Source of the DNA: Enterobacter sp. 10-1
Lineage (GTDB): Bacteria; Pseudomonadota; Gammaproteobacteria; Enterobacterales; Enterobacteriaceae
Direction: 5' to 3'
DNA: 64,000 nt
NCBI GenBank assembly: GCA_002270295.1
Contig: NISF01000005.1
Location: forward strand, 186,555-250,554
Shown: one piece after another, positions 9,578 through 19,753 of the stretch
Layout: every line of letters starts with the position of its first letter
Numbering within the stretch: position 1 is the first letter of the stretch
Translations under genes and position numbers: made by a program
The notes under the pieces: generated by a model
The model's database searches: none
What the model saw: only the letters and a program-made list of their open reading frames with translations
Told to the model about the DNA's origin: nothing

Positions 9578-9940
9578 ATGTTTCTCAATTATTTTGCGCT
9601 GGGCGTTCTGATCTTCGTTTTTCTGGTTATCTTTTATGGAATCATCATCCTGCATGATATTCCTTACCTGATCGCGAAGAAGCGTAACCACCCACATGCA
9701 GATGCCATTCACGTCGCGGGATGGGTCAGTCTGTTTACTCTACATGTTATTTGGCCATTCCTCTGGATCTGGGCCACGCTCTATCAGCCTGAGCGCGGCT
9801 GGGGCATGCAGCATCGGCCGGACGGGGGCCTGGCAGACGCGACAGAAGAGCAGGATCTGGCGCAGCTCCGGCAGCGCATTGCCGACCTTGAGAAAAGAGT
9901 GGCTCAGCGCCACGCTTCCGCCCGATCCCCGGAGAAATAA
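9578..9940 (+). CDS. yibI: Inner-membrane protein YibI (DUF3302)
   Basis: 120 residues matching E. coli YibI. There are two hydrophobic segments (about 5-25 and 48-68) and a charged C-terminal tail of coiled-coil character ([12 protein letters not shown]). The function is not established. Its stop is two bases before yibH, a HlyD-type adaptor, so the pair is probably one operon. DUF3302 proteins commonly accompany such adaptors. ATG at 9578 is preceded by GAGGAAA. Confidence 0.92.
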   Translation: MFLNYFALGVLIFVFLVIFYGIIILHDIPYLIAKKRNHPHADAIHVAGWVSLFTLHVIWPFLWIWATLYQPERGWGMQHRPDGGLADATEEQDLAQLRQRIADLEKRVAQRHASARSPEK

Positions 9941-9942
9941 CC

Positions 9943-11079
9943 ATGGATCTGCTGATTATTTTAACTTACGTGGCTCTTGCCTGGTCGATATTTAAAATAT
10001 TTAAAATCCCGGTAAATAAATGGACGGTACCCACCGCCGCGCTAGGCGGTATATTTATTGTTAGTGCGCTAATCTTATTAATGAACTACAACCATCCCTA
10101 TACTTTTACCGCGCAGAAGGCGGTTATCTCTATTCCCGTTACGCCTCAGGTTACTGGCGTGGTCAGCAGCGTGACGGATAAAGCGAATCAGCGGGTGAGT
10201 AAAGGCGAGGTGCTCTTTACCATCGACCCCGTGCGCTATCAGGCAAGGGTGGACAGGCTGCAGGCCGATCTGGTGACCGCGCTGCACAGCATTAATACCC
10301 TGAAGGCGCAGCTCTCGGAAGCGCAGGCCAATACCGTCCGCGTTTCCGCAGAACGTGACCGGCTCTATAAAGACTATCAGCGCTACCTGAAAGGCAGCCA
10401 GGCGCGGGTTAATCCGTTTTCTGAAAGCGATATTGATAACGCCCGACAAAACTACCTCGCCCAGGATGCGATGGTGAAAGCCTCGGTGGCGGAACAGGCG
10501 CAGATACAAAGCCAGCTGGACAGTATGGTCGGCGGAGAGCAGTCGCAGGTCGTCAGCCTGCGTGCGCAGCTGGCCGAGGCAAAATATAACCTCGATCAGA
10601 CCGTCGTTCGCGCGCCGAGCGATGGCTACATCACGCAGGTATTGATTCGTCCCGGAACCTACGCGGCTTCGCTACCGCTGCGCCCGGTGATGGTGTTTAT
10701 CCCCGAACAGAAGCGGCTGATCGTGGCGCAGTTCCGGCAAAACTCGCTGCTGCGGCTGAAAAACGGCGATGACGCGGAGGTGGTCTTTAGCGCCCTGCCC
10801 GGGCAGGTCTTTCACGGCAGGCTGACCGCTATTTTACCGGTGGTGCCCGGCGGGAGCTATCAGGCGCAGGGCGCGCTGCAGTCGCTGACCATGACGCCGG
10901 GCTCCGATGGCGTTCTGGCAACCATTGAGCTGGATCCTAATGCCGACGTGGAGGCGCTCCCGGACGGTATTTTTGCTCAGGTTGCGGTCTATTCCGACCA
11001 TTTCACCCACGTTTCGGTGATGCGAAAAGTCCTGCTGCGTATGACCAGCTGGATGCACTATCTCTATCTGGATCATTAA
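9943..11079 (+). CDS. yibH: HlyD/EmrA-type membrane fusion protein YibH
   Basis: 378 residues, the E. coli YibH length. It has two hydrophobic N-terminal segments (about 1-20 and 27-47), then a biotinyl-lipoyl-like half-motif, a long helical coiled-coil hairpin (about 95-215), the second lipoyl half ([17 protein letters not shown]) and a beta-barrel domain. Such proteins bridge an inner-membrane exporter to the outer membrane. No exporter gene is adjacent, so the partner and substrate are unknown. It is translationally close to yibI. Confidence 0.92.
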   Translation: MDLLIILTYVALAWSIFKIFKIPVNKWTVPTAALGGIFIVSALILLMNYNHPYTFTAQKAVISIPVTPQVTGVVSSVTDKANQRVSKGEVLFTIDPVRYQARVDRLQADLVTALHSINTLKAQLSEAQANTVRVSAERDRLYKDYQRYLKGSQARVNPFSESDIDNARQNYLAQDAMVKASVAEQAQIQSQLDSMVGGEQSQVVSLRAQLAEAKYNLDQTVVRAPSDGYITQVLIRPGTYAASLPLRPVMVFIPEQKRLIVAQFRQNSLLRLKNGDDAEVVFSALPGQVFHGRLTAILPVVPGGSYQAQGALQSLTMTPGSDGVLATIELDPNADVEALPDGIFAQVAVYSDHFTHVSVMRKVLLRMTSWMHYLYLDH

Positions 11080-11169
11080 GGCGGGTACCGGCAGGCCGAC
11101 GCTAAGTCTTCCTGCCTTTTGCCTGCTCCTGAACCATACTTAGATTTTTGTTGGCGAAAGGAGCAGGCT

Positions 11170-11778
11170 ATGAAACTGATCGGCAGCTACACCAGTCCCT
11201 TTGTGCGCAAAATCTCCGTCATACTGCTGGAAAAAGATATCCCCTTCGAGTTCGTCAATGAATTCCCCTACAGCGAAGCCAGCGGCGTCGCAAAATATAA
11301 TCCGTTAGGCAAGGTCCCGGCGCTGGTCACCGACGACGGCGAGTGCTGGTTCGACTCGCCGATTATTGCGCAATATCTGGAGCTGCTCGGCGTGATGCCA
11401 GATATGCTCCCGACCGACCCGAAGGCGGCGCTGAAAATACGCCAGCTGGAGGCGCTGGCTGACGGCGTGATGGAAGCGGCCCAGGCGCTGGTGCGTGAAA
11501 AGGCGCGTCCGCCGGCCCAGCAGTCGGAAACGGAACTGCTGCGCCAGCGAGAGAAGGTGGCTCGCGGCCTCGATGCGCTGGAGGCCTACGCGGCCGACGG
11601 CAGCCTGCGCGGCGATGAGATCAATCTGGCGTCCATATCTGCCGCCTGCGCCATTGCCTATCTTAACTTCCGCCGCGTGGCGCCGGGCTGGTGCGCAACG
11701 CGGCCTCGGCTGATTGCGCTGGTTGAGGCACTCTTTCAGCGCGCCAGTTTTGCCCGCACGGAACCGCCAAGGACTTGA
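11170..11778 (+). CDS. yibF: Glutathione S-transferase family protein YibF
   Basis: 202 residues. The N-terminal thioredoxin-like GST domain ([29 protein letters not shown] near 52; a Glu/Asp-Ser motif [12 protein letters not shown]) is followed by an all-helical C-terminal domain. E. coli YibF binds glutathione but has no assigned substrate. ATG at 11170 is chosen over an in-frame start at 11119 because of AAAGGAG 8-14 bases upstream and agreement with E. coli. The gene stands alone between yibH and selA. Confidence 0.93.
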   Translation: MKLIGSYTSPFVRKISVILLEKDIPFEFVNEFPYSEASGVAKYNPLGKVPALVTDDGECWFDSPIIAQYLELLGVMPDMLPTDPKAALKIRQLEALADGVMEAAQALVREKARPPAQQSETELLRQREKVARGLDALEAYAADGSLRGDEINLASISAACAIAYLNFRRVAPGWCATRPRLIALVEALFQRASFARTEPPRT

Positions 11779-11883
11779 CCCAGGCAGGTAACAGTTTCTG
11801 CGCGCAGGCGTTACAATTGCTGCTCAATTGTTGACTCCCTCTCCCGTCGGGAGGGGGAAAATAACCTATCGCCAGGCTCATTC
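11779..11883. promoter_or_regulatory. selAB leader with two hairpins
   Basis: ACAATTG (11813-11819) pairs with CAATTGT (11825-11831) around a CTGCT loop. CCCTCTCCCG pairs with CGGGAGGGG at 11837-11857. E. coli selAB is reported to carry a SECIS-like leader element bound by SelB. The first hairpin is in a comparable place but lacks the GGTCT-type loop, so it is not called a SECIS. The second belongs to the dispersed hairpin family. Confidence 0.45.
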
Positions 11884-13272
11884 ATGACTATCGATACTCG
11901 TGCGCTTTACACCCAGCTTCCGGCCACCGACCGTCTGCTCCGCGATCCCGCTTTTTCGTCCGTGCTGGCCCGATATGGCCATGTCCAGGTTGTCGCCCTG
12001 CTGCGCCAGATGCTGGAGCAGGCGCGAGAGCACATTCGCCTGAGCCTGGCGCTGCCCGACTGGTGCGGCGACTGGGCGCGGGAGGCCGAACGGCGGCTGG
12101 CGCAAACAACGGAAAGCGCGCTGCGCCCGGTTTTCAACCTGACGGGAACGGTCCTGCACACTAATTTAGGCCGCGCGATTCAGGCCGAGGCCGCGGTGGA
12201 GGCGGTTGCGCAGGCGATGCGGGCGCCGGTTACCCTTGAATATAGCCTCGACGACGGTGGACGCGGCCACCGCGACCGCGCGCTGGCGGACCTGCTGTGC
12301 CGCCTGACCGGCGCGGAAGACGCCTGTATCGTCAATAACAACGCCGCGGCGGTGCTGCTGATGCTGGCGGCAACGGCTAACGGCAAAGAGGTCGTTCTCT
12401 CGCGCGGCGAGCTGGTGGAGATTGGCGGCGCGTTTCGTATCCCTGACGTGATGCGTCAGGCGGGCTGCATTTTACATGAGGTGGGCACCACCAACCGCAC
12501 CCACGCTAAAGATTATCGCCAGGCCGTGGGTGAGAATACCGGCCTGCTGATGAAGGTGCATACCAGCAATTACAGCATTGCCGGTTTTACTAAAACCGTT
12601 GATGAGGCGGAGCTGGCGGCGATGGGCCGCGAGCTGGATATTCCGGTGGTGGTCGATCTGGGCAGCGGTTCGCTGGTGGACCTGAGCGAATACGGCCTGC
12701 CTAAGGAGCCGATGCCGCAGGAGGCGATCGCCGCCGGCGTCAGCCTGGTGAGCTTCTCCGGCGATAAGCTGCTGGGCGGCCCGCAGGCGGGGATTATCGT
12801 CGGTAAAAAGGCGATGATTGCCCGCCTGCAGCAGCACCCGCTCAAGCGCGCGCTGCGCGCCGATAAAATAACCCTTGCGGCGCTGGAGGCCACCCTGCGC
12901 CTCTACCTGCATCCGGAAACCCTCGCCGGGCGCCTGCCAACCCTGCGCCTGCTGACCCGCACCGCCGAGGAGATCCATACCCAGGCGGCGCGCCTGCAGC
13001 CGCAGCTTGCCGCGCACTACGCTGACTTTGAGGTGCGGATAGAGCCCTGCCTGTCGCAAATCGGCAGCGGCTCGCTGCCGGTGGACCGTTTGCCCGGCGC
13101 CGCGCTGACCTTCACCCCGCGCGACGGCCGGGGCAGCCGGCTGGAGGCGCTGGCCGCCCGCTGGCGGGCGCTGGCGGTGCCGGTGATTGGGCGGGTTAGC
13201 GATGGCCGCCTGTGGCTGGATTTGCGCTGCCTCGAAGATGAATCGAGGTTTATGGAGATGTTATTACCATGA
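11884..13272 (+). CDS. selA: L-seryl-tRNA(Sec) selenium transferase
   Basis: 462 residues (E. coli 463). This PLP enzyme converts seryl-tRNA(Sec) to selenocysteyl-tRNA(Sec) using selenophosphate and works as a large ring decamer in the cytoplasm. The PLP lysine is K295 in [12 protein letters not shown]. The N-terminal domain that binds tRNA(Sec) is present. ATG at 11884 gives the E. coli-like MTIDTR start. Its stop overlaps the selB start by four bases (ATGA), so the two are co-translated. Confidence 0.97.
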   Translation: MTIDTRALYTQLPATDRLLRDPAFSSVLARYGHVQVVALLRQMLEQAREHIRLSLALPDWCGDWAREAERRLAQTTESALRPVFNLTGTVLHTNLGRAIQAEAAVEAVAQAMRAPVTLEYSLDDGGRGHRDRALADLLCRLTGAEDACIVNNNAAAVLLMLAATANGKEVVLSRGELVEIGGAFRIPDVMRQAGCILHEVGTTNRTHAKDYRQAVGENTGLLMKVHTSNYSIAGFTKTVDEAELAAMGRELDIPVVVDLGSGSLVDLSEYGLPKEPMPQEAIAAGVSLVSFSGDKLLGGPQAGIIVGKKAMIARLQQHPLKRALRADKITLAALEATLRLYLHPETLAGRLPTLRLLTRTAEEIHTQAARLQPQLAAHYADFEVRIEPCLSQIGSGSLPVDRLPGAALTFTPRDGRGSRLEALAARWRALAVPVIGRVSDGRLWLDLRCLEDESRFMEMLLP

Positions 13273-15107
13273 TTATTGCCACCGCCGGACACGTTGACCA
13301 CGGCAAAACCACGCTGCTGCAGGCGATTACCGGCGTCAACGCCGATCGCCTGCCGGAAGAGAAATCCCGCGGGATGACAATCGATCTGGGCTATGCCTAC
13401 TGGCCGCAGCCTGACGGCCGGGTGCTGGGCTTTATCGACGTGCCGGGCCATGAAAAGTTTTTGTCCAATATGCTGGCGGGGGTGGGCGGTATTGACCACG
13501 CGCTGCTGGTGGTAGCCTGTGATGATGGCGTGATGGCGCAAACCCGCGAGCATCTGGCGATCCTGCAGCTGACCGGAAAACCGTCGTTGACGGTTGCGCT
13601 AACGAAGGCCGATCGCGTCGAGGCGCAGCGCGTTGACGAGGTGCGCGCCGACGTAGAAGCGGTGCTGGCAGAGTTTGGGTTTGCGCACGCGGCGCTATTC
13701 GCCACCGCCGCACCGGTCGGTCGTGGGATAAGCGAGCTGCGCGAGCACCTGCTGCAGCTCTCCGAGCGCGGGCATCCGCAGCATCAGCGCTTTCGCCTGG
13801 CGATCGATCGCGCCTTTACCGTTAAGGGCGCGGGGCTGGTTGTCACCGGTACGGCGCTCAGCGGTGAAGTTAAGGTCGGCGATACGCTGTGGCTTACCGG
13901 CGTTGGTAAGCCCGTGCGCGTGCGCGGCCTGCACGCGCAAAATCAGCCGGTCGGGCAGGCGCGGGCGGGTCAGCGAATCGCGCTGAATATCGTCGGCGAT
14001 GCGCAAAAAGAGGCGCTAAACCGCGGCGACTGGCTGCTGTCGGTTCAGCCTCCCGAACCGGCCGGGCGGGTGATAGTCGAGCTGCAGTGCCACTCGCCGC
14101 TAACCCAGTGGCAGTCATTACATATCCATCATGCTGCCCGCCATATTACCGGACGCGTGTCGCTGCTGGAGGGAGCGCTGGCCGAGCTGGTGCTTGATAA
14201 CCCTTTGTGGCTGGCGGATAACGATCGCCTGGTGCTGCGCGATATCTCCGCCCGCACCACGCTGGCAGGCGCCAGAGTGGTGACGCTGAATCCGCCGCGC
14301 CGCGGCAAGCGTAGGCCGGAATACCTGCAGTGGCTGCATACGCTGGCGACCGCCGACGACGACGCCCGGGCGCTGGAGGTTCATCTCCAGCGTGATGCGG
14401 TGCGTCTCGATGATTTTGCCTGGGCCCGGCAGCTTAGCGAAACCGGCCTGGCCGCGCTGATGGGCCAACCCGGCAATCTGCAGGCGGGCAACAGCCTGCT
14501 AAGCGCCCCGCTGGCGGCGCGCTGGCAGACGAAATTAGTCGACGCGCTGACGCGCTATCACGATCAGCATCGCGATGAGCCGGGTACGGGACGCGAACGC
14601 CTGCGGCGCATCGCGCTGCCGATGGAAGACGAAGCGCTGGTGCTGCTGCTGATTGAGCAGATGCGCGAAAGCGGGGTTCTCCACAGCCACCACGGCTGGC
14701 TGCATCTGCCGGAACACAAAGCGGGCTTTACCGATGAGCAGCAGGCCATCTGGCTACGGGTGGTTGACCTGTTTGCCGATGAGCCCTGGTGGGTGCGCGA
14801 CCTGGCAAAAGAGAGCCGCGTCGAAGAGCCCTTAATGCGCGCGGTGCTGCGCCAGGCGGCACAGCAGGGAATGATTACCGCGATCGTGAAGGATCGCTAT
14901 TACCGCAACGATCGGATTGTCGAATTCGCCGGGCTGATCCGCGAGCTTGATCTCGAAAGGGGATCGACCTGTGCCGCTGATTTTCGCGATAAGCTGAACG
15001 TCGGCAGAAAGCTGGCGATCCAAATCCTCGAGTATTTCGACCGTATTGGCTTCACCCGCCGGCGCGGAAACGATCATATTCTGCGCGATAAAGCGCTGTT
15101 TCTGTAA
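13269..15107 (+). CDS. selB: Selenocysteine-specific elongation factor SelB
   Basis: 612 residues (E. coli 614). The N-terminal GTPase has the P-loop GHVDHGKTT (7-15), DVPGHEKF and TKAD motifs and is followed by EF-Tu-like barrel domains. The C-terminal third forms winged helices that bind the SECIS hairpin of selenoprotein mRNAs. It delivers selenocysteyl-tRNA to UGA codons. It is coupled to selA by a 4-bp overlap. No selenoprotein gene and no selC tRNA lie in the window, consistent with their distant location in enterobacteria. Confidence 0.97.
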   Translation: MIIATAGHVDHGKTTLLQAITGVNADRLPEEKSRGMTIDLGYAYWPQPDGRVLGFIDVPGHEKFLSNMLAGVGGIDHALLVVACDDGVMAQTREHLAILQLTGKPSLTVALTKADRVEAQRVDEVRADVEAVLAEFGFAHAALFATAAPVGRGISELREHLLQLSERGHPQHQRFRLAIDRAFTVKGAGLVVTGTALSGEVKVGDTLWLTGVGKPVRVRGLHAQNQPVGQARAGQRIALNIVGDAQKEALNRGDWLLSVQPPEPAGRVIVELQCHSPLTQWQSLHIHHAARHITGRVSLLEGALAELVLDNPLWLADNDRLVLRDISARTTLAGARVVTLNPPRRGKRRPEYLQWLHTLATADDDARALEVHLQRDAVRLDDFAWARQLSETGLAALMGQPGNLQAGNSLLSAPLAARWQTKLVDALTRYHDQHRDEPGTGRERLRRIALPMEDEALVLLLIEQMRESGVLHSHHGWLHLPEHKAGFTDEQQAIWLRVVDLFADEPWWVRDLAKESRVEEPLMRAVLRQAAQQGMITAIVKDRYYRNDRIVEFAGLIRELDLERGSTCAADFRDKLNVGRKLAIQILEYFDRIGFTRRRGNDHILRDKALFL

Positions 15108-15116
15108 GCATCATAG

Positions 15117-15163
15117 GGTCATTCCCGGAGAAGGCGCTTAACGCGCCCGTCCGGGCTACCCAC
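15117..15163. repeat. REP-like palindrome after selB
   Basis: CCCGGAgaaGGCGC...GCGCCcgTCCGGGCTACC has the imperfect-palindrome structure of enterobacterial REP/PU units: a stem with small internal mismatches and a GGGCTACC end. It lies in the convergent gap between selB and the GH127 gene, a typical REP position, and may protect 3' ends of both transcripts. Confidence 0.6.
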
Positions 15164-15218
15164 TGGCGGCAGGTTGTCGCCCCGCTAAGCGCAGGGGAGA
15201 TAGCCAGGTCCTGCGTGT

Positions 15219-17180
15219 TTATTCGTCCGCTTCTTTCACCCAGATGCGCATCTCTCCTTCGCCGCGATTGGCCCAGCTAAACCACGGAATAAAGGTTAAG
15301 GTCTGCGGCTGGCGCGCGGCCGGCGCACGGTCGTAATTCCACAGCGCCTGGCTTTCGGCATTCTCCGCCGTTTGCTTATAGCCCGGCGCCTGGAGAAGTA
15401 TCTTGTGAGCAAAAATCCCTTTGCCTTCAAAAGCGCTGAACCGTGCGTGACGCGGCAGCTGTAGGTTATGCAATTGCTCGCCGTTGTCCGCCTGTTCCAG
15501 ACAATAAACCAGCGGGCCTCGCTGTACGGCGACCTGGCCGGCCTGATGGCGCACCAGCGAATGACCATAAACGCGACGCACCGGCATAGGTAGCGTTAGC
15601 AGGATAATGTCGCCTTCCTGCCAGCGACGGCTGATGTGCAGATAGCCTTTGCGCACATCCTGTGGAACGGGCACACCGTTCAGCGTCACCTGTGGCTTGT
15701 CGCACCAGTCCGGGAGGCGTAACGCCAGGCTATGGTCGATTGGTATGGGCGAGTCGATTGCTATTTTCACCTGCTCCTGCCACGGATAGTTACCGCTGAT
15801 ACGCAGCCGCAAGGTCTTATCGCCAACCGGGATCTCCGCGCTGTTGCCGACATACAGATTGATGTAGAGCGCTTCTTCACGCGGCGTATAGATATAGTGC
15901 CCCAGAGACGTGAGTACGCGGGCGATATTCGGCGGGCAGCAGGCGCAGCCGAACCAACGCTGACGAACGGGCTTCACGTGGTCATAAATATGATTGAATT
16001 TTAACGACTTCGGGTGCACTTCCAGCGGGTTAACGTAGAAGAAGTGCTTGCCATCCAGCGCCATTCCTCCCAGCACGGTGTTATACAGCGCGCGTTCCAT
16101 CACGTCGGCGTACTGGCTGTCGGCCTCCATTTCCAGCATTCGGCGAGCAAACATCATTAAACCGATGGATGCGCAGCTTTCGGCATAGACCGTGTCGTTT
16201 GGCAGGTCATAGTCGCTGCTGAAGGCCTCACCGCTGCTCTGCGAACCAATGCCGCCGGTAATATACAGCTGACGCTGGGCCATATTGTTCCACAGGCGCA
16301 GGCAGTCCTGACGTTTGCCTTCGTCCTGGCTCAAGCGGGCGAGATGGGCGATGCCGGTCATCAGGTAAACAAAGCGAACCGCATGACCGATGGCGACGGG
16401 CTGTTCAGAAATCGGCTGGTGCGCCTGGCTGTAGGGCTTATCCATCACCATCCACGCCGGGCCGTAGGTATTCCAGTAGGACGTTTTGCCGCGTTTCGCA
16501 TATTCGATATCGTAAAAATGCGGCTGCGCTCCGCGCTCCTCGACGAAATAGTTCGTCAATGCCAGATAGCGCGGCTCCTGGGTCACGTCATACAGGCGCA
16601 TTAACGCCAGCTCGATCTCCGGGTGCCCAGGATAGCCGTGCAGCTGATGTTCTCCGGGGCCAAACACGCTGTCGATATGGTCGGCGAGGCGGCAAACCAC
16701 CTCCAGCAACCGACGCTTACCGGTCGCCTGGAAGAAGGCGACGCCCGCTTCAATCATGTGCCCGGCGCAGTATAGTTCGTGGCACTCGGCAAGGTTAGTC
16801 CAGCGTTCTGCTGGCGCTTTGACCGTGAAGTAAGTGTTCAGATAGCCATCTTCACACTGGGCGGCGGCCACCAGTTCAATCACCTCATCGGCGGTTTTTT
16901 CCAGCCCGGCGTCCGGCTTCTGGCACAGCGACCAGGCCACGGCTTCCAGCCATTTCGCCACATCGCTGTCCTGAAATACCATCCCGTAAAACTCCCCTTC
17001 CTGCAGCCCTGCTGCGATGCGGAAGTTTTCGATCGCATGGCTCGGATCGGCCTCGTCGATGCGATCGTTAAGTGCATCCCATTGGTAGGGAATCACCACA
17101 TCGCGCACCAGCTGCTGGTACTGGCCGAGGAACGGGTCGCTGATTTTCAGTTTGCGTAGATTGACTTCCATTACAGACAT
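15219..17180 (-). CDS. GH127 beta-L-arabinofuranosidase-type glycoside hydrolase
   Basis: 653 residues of the GH127 (former DUF1680) family, whose Bifidobacterium member HypBA1 releases L-arabinose from beta-L-arabinofuranosides such as those on plant hydroxyproline-rich proteins. Family key residues are present: GEAF with the acid Glu at 318, the zinc ligands E334 and C336 in AESCASIG, and CACCPPN with C414 (the nucleophile equivalent) and C415. There is no signal peptide, so it acts on imported sugar. ATG at 17180 has AAGGAG upstream; an in-frame start at 17228 lies inside the transporter gene. It follows the GPH symporter by 10 bp. Exact substrate inferred from family. Confidence 0.88.
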   Translation of the reverse strand: MSVMEVNLRKLKISDPFLGQYQQLVRDVVIPYQWDALNDRIDEADPSHAIENFRIAAGLQEGEFYGMVFQDSDVAKWLEAVAWSLCQKPDAGLEKTADEVIELVAAAQCEDGYLNTYFTVKAPAERWTNLAECHELYCAGHMIEAGVAFFQATGKRRLLEVVCRLADHIDSVFGPGEHQLHGYPGHPEIELALMRLYDVTQEPRYLALTNYFVEERGAQPHFYDIEYAKRGKTSYWNTYGPAWMVMDKPYSQAHQPISEQPVAIGHAVRFVYLMTGIAHLARLSQDEGKRQDCLRLWNNMAQRQLYITGGIGSQSSGEAFSSDYDLPNDTVYAESCASIGLMMFARRMLEMEADSQYADVMERALYNTVLGGMALDGKHFFYVNPLEVHPKSLKFNHIYDHVKPVRQRWFGCACCPPNIARVLTSLGHYIYTPREEALYINLYVGNSAEIPVGDKTLRLRISGNYPWQEQVKIAIDSPIPIDHSLALRLPDWCDKPQVTLNGVPVPQDVRKGYLHISRRWQEGDIILLTLPMPVRRVYGHSLVRHQAGQVAVQRGPLVYCLEQADNGEQLHNLQLPRHARFSAFEGKGIFAHKILLQAPGYKQTAENAESQALWNYDRAPAARQPQTLTFIPWFSWANRGEGEMRIWVKEADE

Positions 17181-17190
17181 GACGGACTCC

Positions 17191-18591
17191 TTAAGGCTGA
17201 ACGTGACGCGCGCGCAGGTCGGTGGCAATGCGCGCCATCATCGGATTATTGAGCTTGCAGGCGCGGATCGAAAAGGCCAGCAGCAGGTGGAACAGGGCGG
17301 GCAGCAGGGTTTCCATTGAGGCGATCCCGGACAGCGACAGGGCCGTTTGGTTGCCGGCGCCCGGCTGATAGGCCACGTAGATAAAAATCAGGCTGATAAT
17401 TCCGGCGCTGGAGGCCCACGCCAGCTTGATGAAGAACAGGTTGAAGGCAAAGTTCATACCGGAAGAACGCACGCCGGTTTTCCATTCGCCGTAGTCGTCA
17501 GAGAAGGCCATCAACGAGAAGTGCAGCGGCAGGGTGAAGCCGAGAATAATGCCGTTGCCGAGGATCGCCACCAGCCACAGGGTCTGGTATGCCTGGCCGG
17601 TCGGTAAAAACCACATCGCGATGGCCAGGGCGGCCAGCACCAGGTTGGTGTAGTAGTAGAGCCTGACGGTATCGAAGCTGCGTGAAAGCAGGTTGATGAT
17701 GACGGAGCCGAAAATCGACGCGAAGGTCACCATGGTGAAAAATAGCGAGGTGTAGCCGGTGGACCCCTCAAGGACGTAGGTGATGAAGTACATGTAGCCG
17801 CCGCCGCGGATATTAAAGACGTTGATCAGCAGGAACGACATCACCAGCATCAGCAGCAGTTGGTCGTTTTTACGCAGACCGGCGATATGCTCCCGCAGTG
17901 TAAATTTACCCATCATGTCCAGCGAGACGCGTTCGCGTACCCAGAAGAAGCAGCACAGGAACATCACCACCGCGATGGCGCAGAGTACGCCGACGCCATA
18001 CTGATAGCCTTGGGCTGTGTTGCCCCGACCGAGCGCTTTTACCAGCCACGGCAGCCCGACGGAGACCAAAAAACCCGCTACGCCGCACAGGACAAAGCGC
18101 CAGGCCTGACACGAGATAACCTCGCTATGGCGAGTGGTCATGGTGTTGATCAGCGCGCAGTACGGCACGTTAATCGCGGTGTAGCTCATCGACAGCAGCA
18201 GATAGGTGCCGAATGCCCAGGCGATTTTTACCCCCATGCTGGCATCAGGTACGGTAAACGTCAGTACGCCGATGATGCCGATCGGCACGGCAATCCACAG
18301 CTGCCAGGGACGAAAACGCCCCCAGCGGCTTTGAGTTCGGTCGGCCAGAACGCCCATGATTGGGTCGGAAATCGCGTCGAAAACGCGCAGGGCCAGGAAC
18401 AGGGTCCCGACCAGCGCGGGCGTCAGCCCAAAGACATCGGTATAGAAAAAAGTTAAAAAGTTCATGATCAGGCAGGTAATGACCGTTCCGCCTGCATCCC
18501 CCAGCCCATAGCCTACTTTTTCACGTACGGATAATTTATCGTCCAGCGCTTTTGGCGCCGAATCGGTAGTGGAAATTAATGTCGAAGTCAT
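17191..18591 (-). CDS. GPH-family (MelB/YicJ-type) sugar:cation symporter
   Basis: 466 residues with about 12 hydrophobic segments. The N-terminal pattern [14 protein letters not shown] and the [25 protein letters not shown] loop are signatures of the glycoside-pentoside-hexuronide symporters, where the Asp residues bind cation and sugar. The neighbouring GH127 enzyme suggests the cargo is an arabinofuranosyl di- or oligosaccharide. ATG at 18591 follows a GAGG. It is the first gene of a two-gene operon divergent from an AraC regulator. Confidence 0.9.
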   Translation of the reverse strand: MTSTLISTTDSAPKALDDKLSVREKVGYGLGDAGGTVITCLIMNFLTFFYTDVFGLTPALVGTLFLALRVFDAISDPIMGVLADRTQSRWGRFRPWQLWIAVPIGIIGVLTFTVPDASMGVKIAWAFGTYLLLSMSYTAINVPYCALINTMTTRHSEVISCQAWRFVLCGVAGFLVSVGLPWLVKALGRGNTAQGYQYGVGVLCAIAVVMFLCCFFWVRERVSLDMMGKFTLREHIAGLRKNDQLLLMLVMSFLLINVFNIRGGGYMYFITYVLEGSTGYTSLFFTMVTFASIFGSVIINLLSRSFDTVRLYYYTNLVLAALAIAMWFLPTGQAYQTLWLVAILGNGIILGFTLPLHFSLMAFSDDYGEWKTGVRSSGMNFAFNLFFIKLAWASSAGIISLIFIYVAYQPGAGNQTALSLSGIASMETLLPALFHLLLAFSIRACKLNNPMMARIATDLRARHVQP

Positions 18592-18852
18592 GGAGAACGC
18601 CTCACGTATTCGGAGATTTTGTTTCCAGAAAATAAGCCGCCTGGTTGTGGCTCTTGTTGTGTAGTTTGCAAAGTACCTTTTTATTTTGCATTGAATTCAC
18701 CACACAACAAGGGAAGGGAAAAGTACAAAAAGGTGATGATTCCGACCTGATTGAGAAAATGTGATTTCGATCTGCTCAGTTATTCTGTTTTCGTTAATAA
18801 TCAATAATAAGGTGGTTATTTTCATCACGTAATAGCGAGAGTTGACATAGTT
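18592..18852. promoter_or_regulatory. Divergent promoter region of the arabinoside locus
   Basis: 261 bp. A perfect 10-bp inverted repeat CTTGTTGTGT (18653-18662) / ACACAACAAG (18702-18711), 39 bp apart, is centred about 90 bp upstream of the symporter start. It is a candidate operator pair for the adjacent AraC protein. A half CRP-like TGTGA is at 18760-18764. TTGACA at 18842-18847 sits only five bases before the regulator ATG, so it cannot be that gene's -35 if the start is right. Confidence 0.55.
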
Positions 18853-19671
18853 ATGCTCGAATTATCCATAGCACTTCCGATCCGGGTGCAAAACGGAGGG
18901 TTATTTATTTCTCGCGGCGTGGGGAGCCACCCGTCGCGTACCCTGCATTCCTGGGAAGTTATTTTTGTTGAAAAGGGGATATTAACGATCCGTGAAGAGG
19001 ATAAGGTTTTCACGGTAAATTCAGGCGAAAGTTTATTACTCTGGCCGCAACGCCGTCATGTCGGCGTGGGGGAATTTCCGGCAGATTTAAAGTTCTACTG
19101 GCTGCATTTTGAATTAACTCCGACGGTGGAAAAAAAAGCGCATCAATCGGTGTTGATGTTACCGCAGCACACAACGTTAAGTGACCCACAATATATGACC
19201 GGGTTATTTCGACAATTCTTAAATGAGCAGGAAAATGTGCACCGAAGCGTAGCGCTGGAATGTATTTTGCTGCTGATTTTGCAGCAGATATCAGCCTCCG
19301 CTTTAAGCGAAAGGGCGGGGAATAACCCGGGCATTGCGCTGGCCTGGAAAGCCCGTCAGATGATCGGTACGCACTTTCATCTGCCCATTTCGGCGTCGCT
19401 GCTGGCGAAAGAGTTGCACTGCAATGTGGACTATTTAGGCCGGGTTTACCGACGGGCCTTTCGTCTGACGTTAACCGAAGCCATTCACCGCCAGCGTGTA
19501 CGGGCAGCGGAGAAGCTGCTGATCAGCGATTCGCTGTCGCTAAAAGAGGTGGCGGAGCAGTGCGGTTTTCACGATGTGGGCTATTTTCGGCAGATTTTCC
19601 GCAAGCATACCGGCATAACGCCCGCCGCATGGAAGCGGCGGTATTGTAAGGAGCATATTAATTCGGGATGA
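18853..19671 (+). CDS. AraC-family transcriptional regulator of the GH127 locus
   Basis: 272 residues. The N-terminal cupin-like sensor domain (about 20-120, with HSWEVIFVEKG) is followed by two helix-turn-helix motifs (about 175-265) ending in the AraC signature GFHDVGYFRQIFRKHTGITPAAWKRRY. It is divergent from the symporter-GH127 operon and probably activates it when a plant arabinoside is present. Start choice is uncertain: ATG at 18853 has only a distant GAGAG. A CCCCTGGCG hairpin follows the gene. Confidence 0.88.
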   Translation: MLELSIALPIRVQNGGLFISRGVGSHPSRTLHSWEVIFVEKGILTIREEDKVFTVNSGESLLLWPQRRHVGVGEFPADLKFYWLHFELTPTVEKKAHQSVLMLPQHTTLSDPQYMTGLFRQFLNEQENVHRSVALECILLLILQQISASALSERAGNNPGIALAWKARQMIGTHFHLPISASLLAKELHCNVDYLGRVYRRAFRLTLTEAIHRQRVRAAEKLLISDSLSLKEVAEQCGFHDVGYFRQIFRKHTGITPAAWKRRYCKEHINSG

Positions 19672-19702
19672 GGCTTTAGCATTGCGCGGTCTGATGCCCT
19701 GA

Positions 19703-19737
19703 CCCCTGGCGCTCTCCTACAGGAAGATCGCCAGGGG
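19703..19737. terminator. Hairpin between convergent araC-type gene and sgbE
   Basis: A perfect 9-bp inverted repeat CCCCTGGCG (19703-19711) / CGCCAGGGG (19729-19737) with a 17-base loop lies in the convergent gap. Neither strand has a T-run, so it is probably a bidirectional mRNA-end hairpin rather than a classical intrinsic terminator. Confidence 0.5.
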
Positions 19738-19753
19738 GCCGCAGAGGACGCGC

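Noticed and set aside
11813-11831. SECIS element in selA leader
   Set aside because: The hairpin loop (CTGCT) lacks the GGTCT and bulged-T features needed by SelB, so only a hairpin is claimed.
18842-18870. TTGACA as -35 box for the AraC-type gene
   Set aside because: It is only five bases before the ATG and no good -10 follows at 16-18 bp; it would need a later start codon for which there is no evidence.
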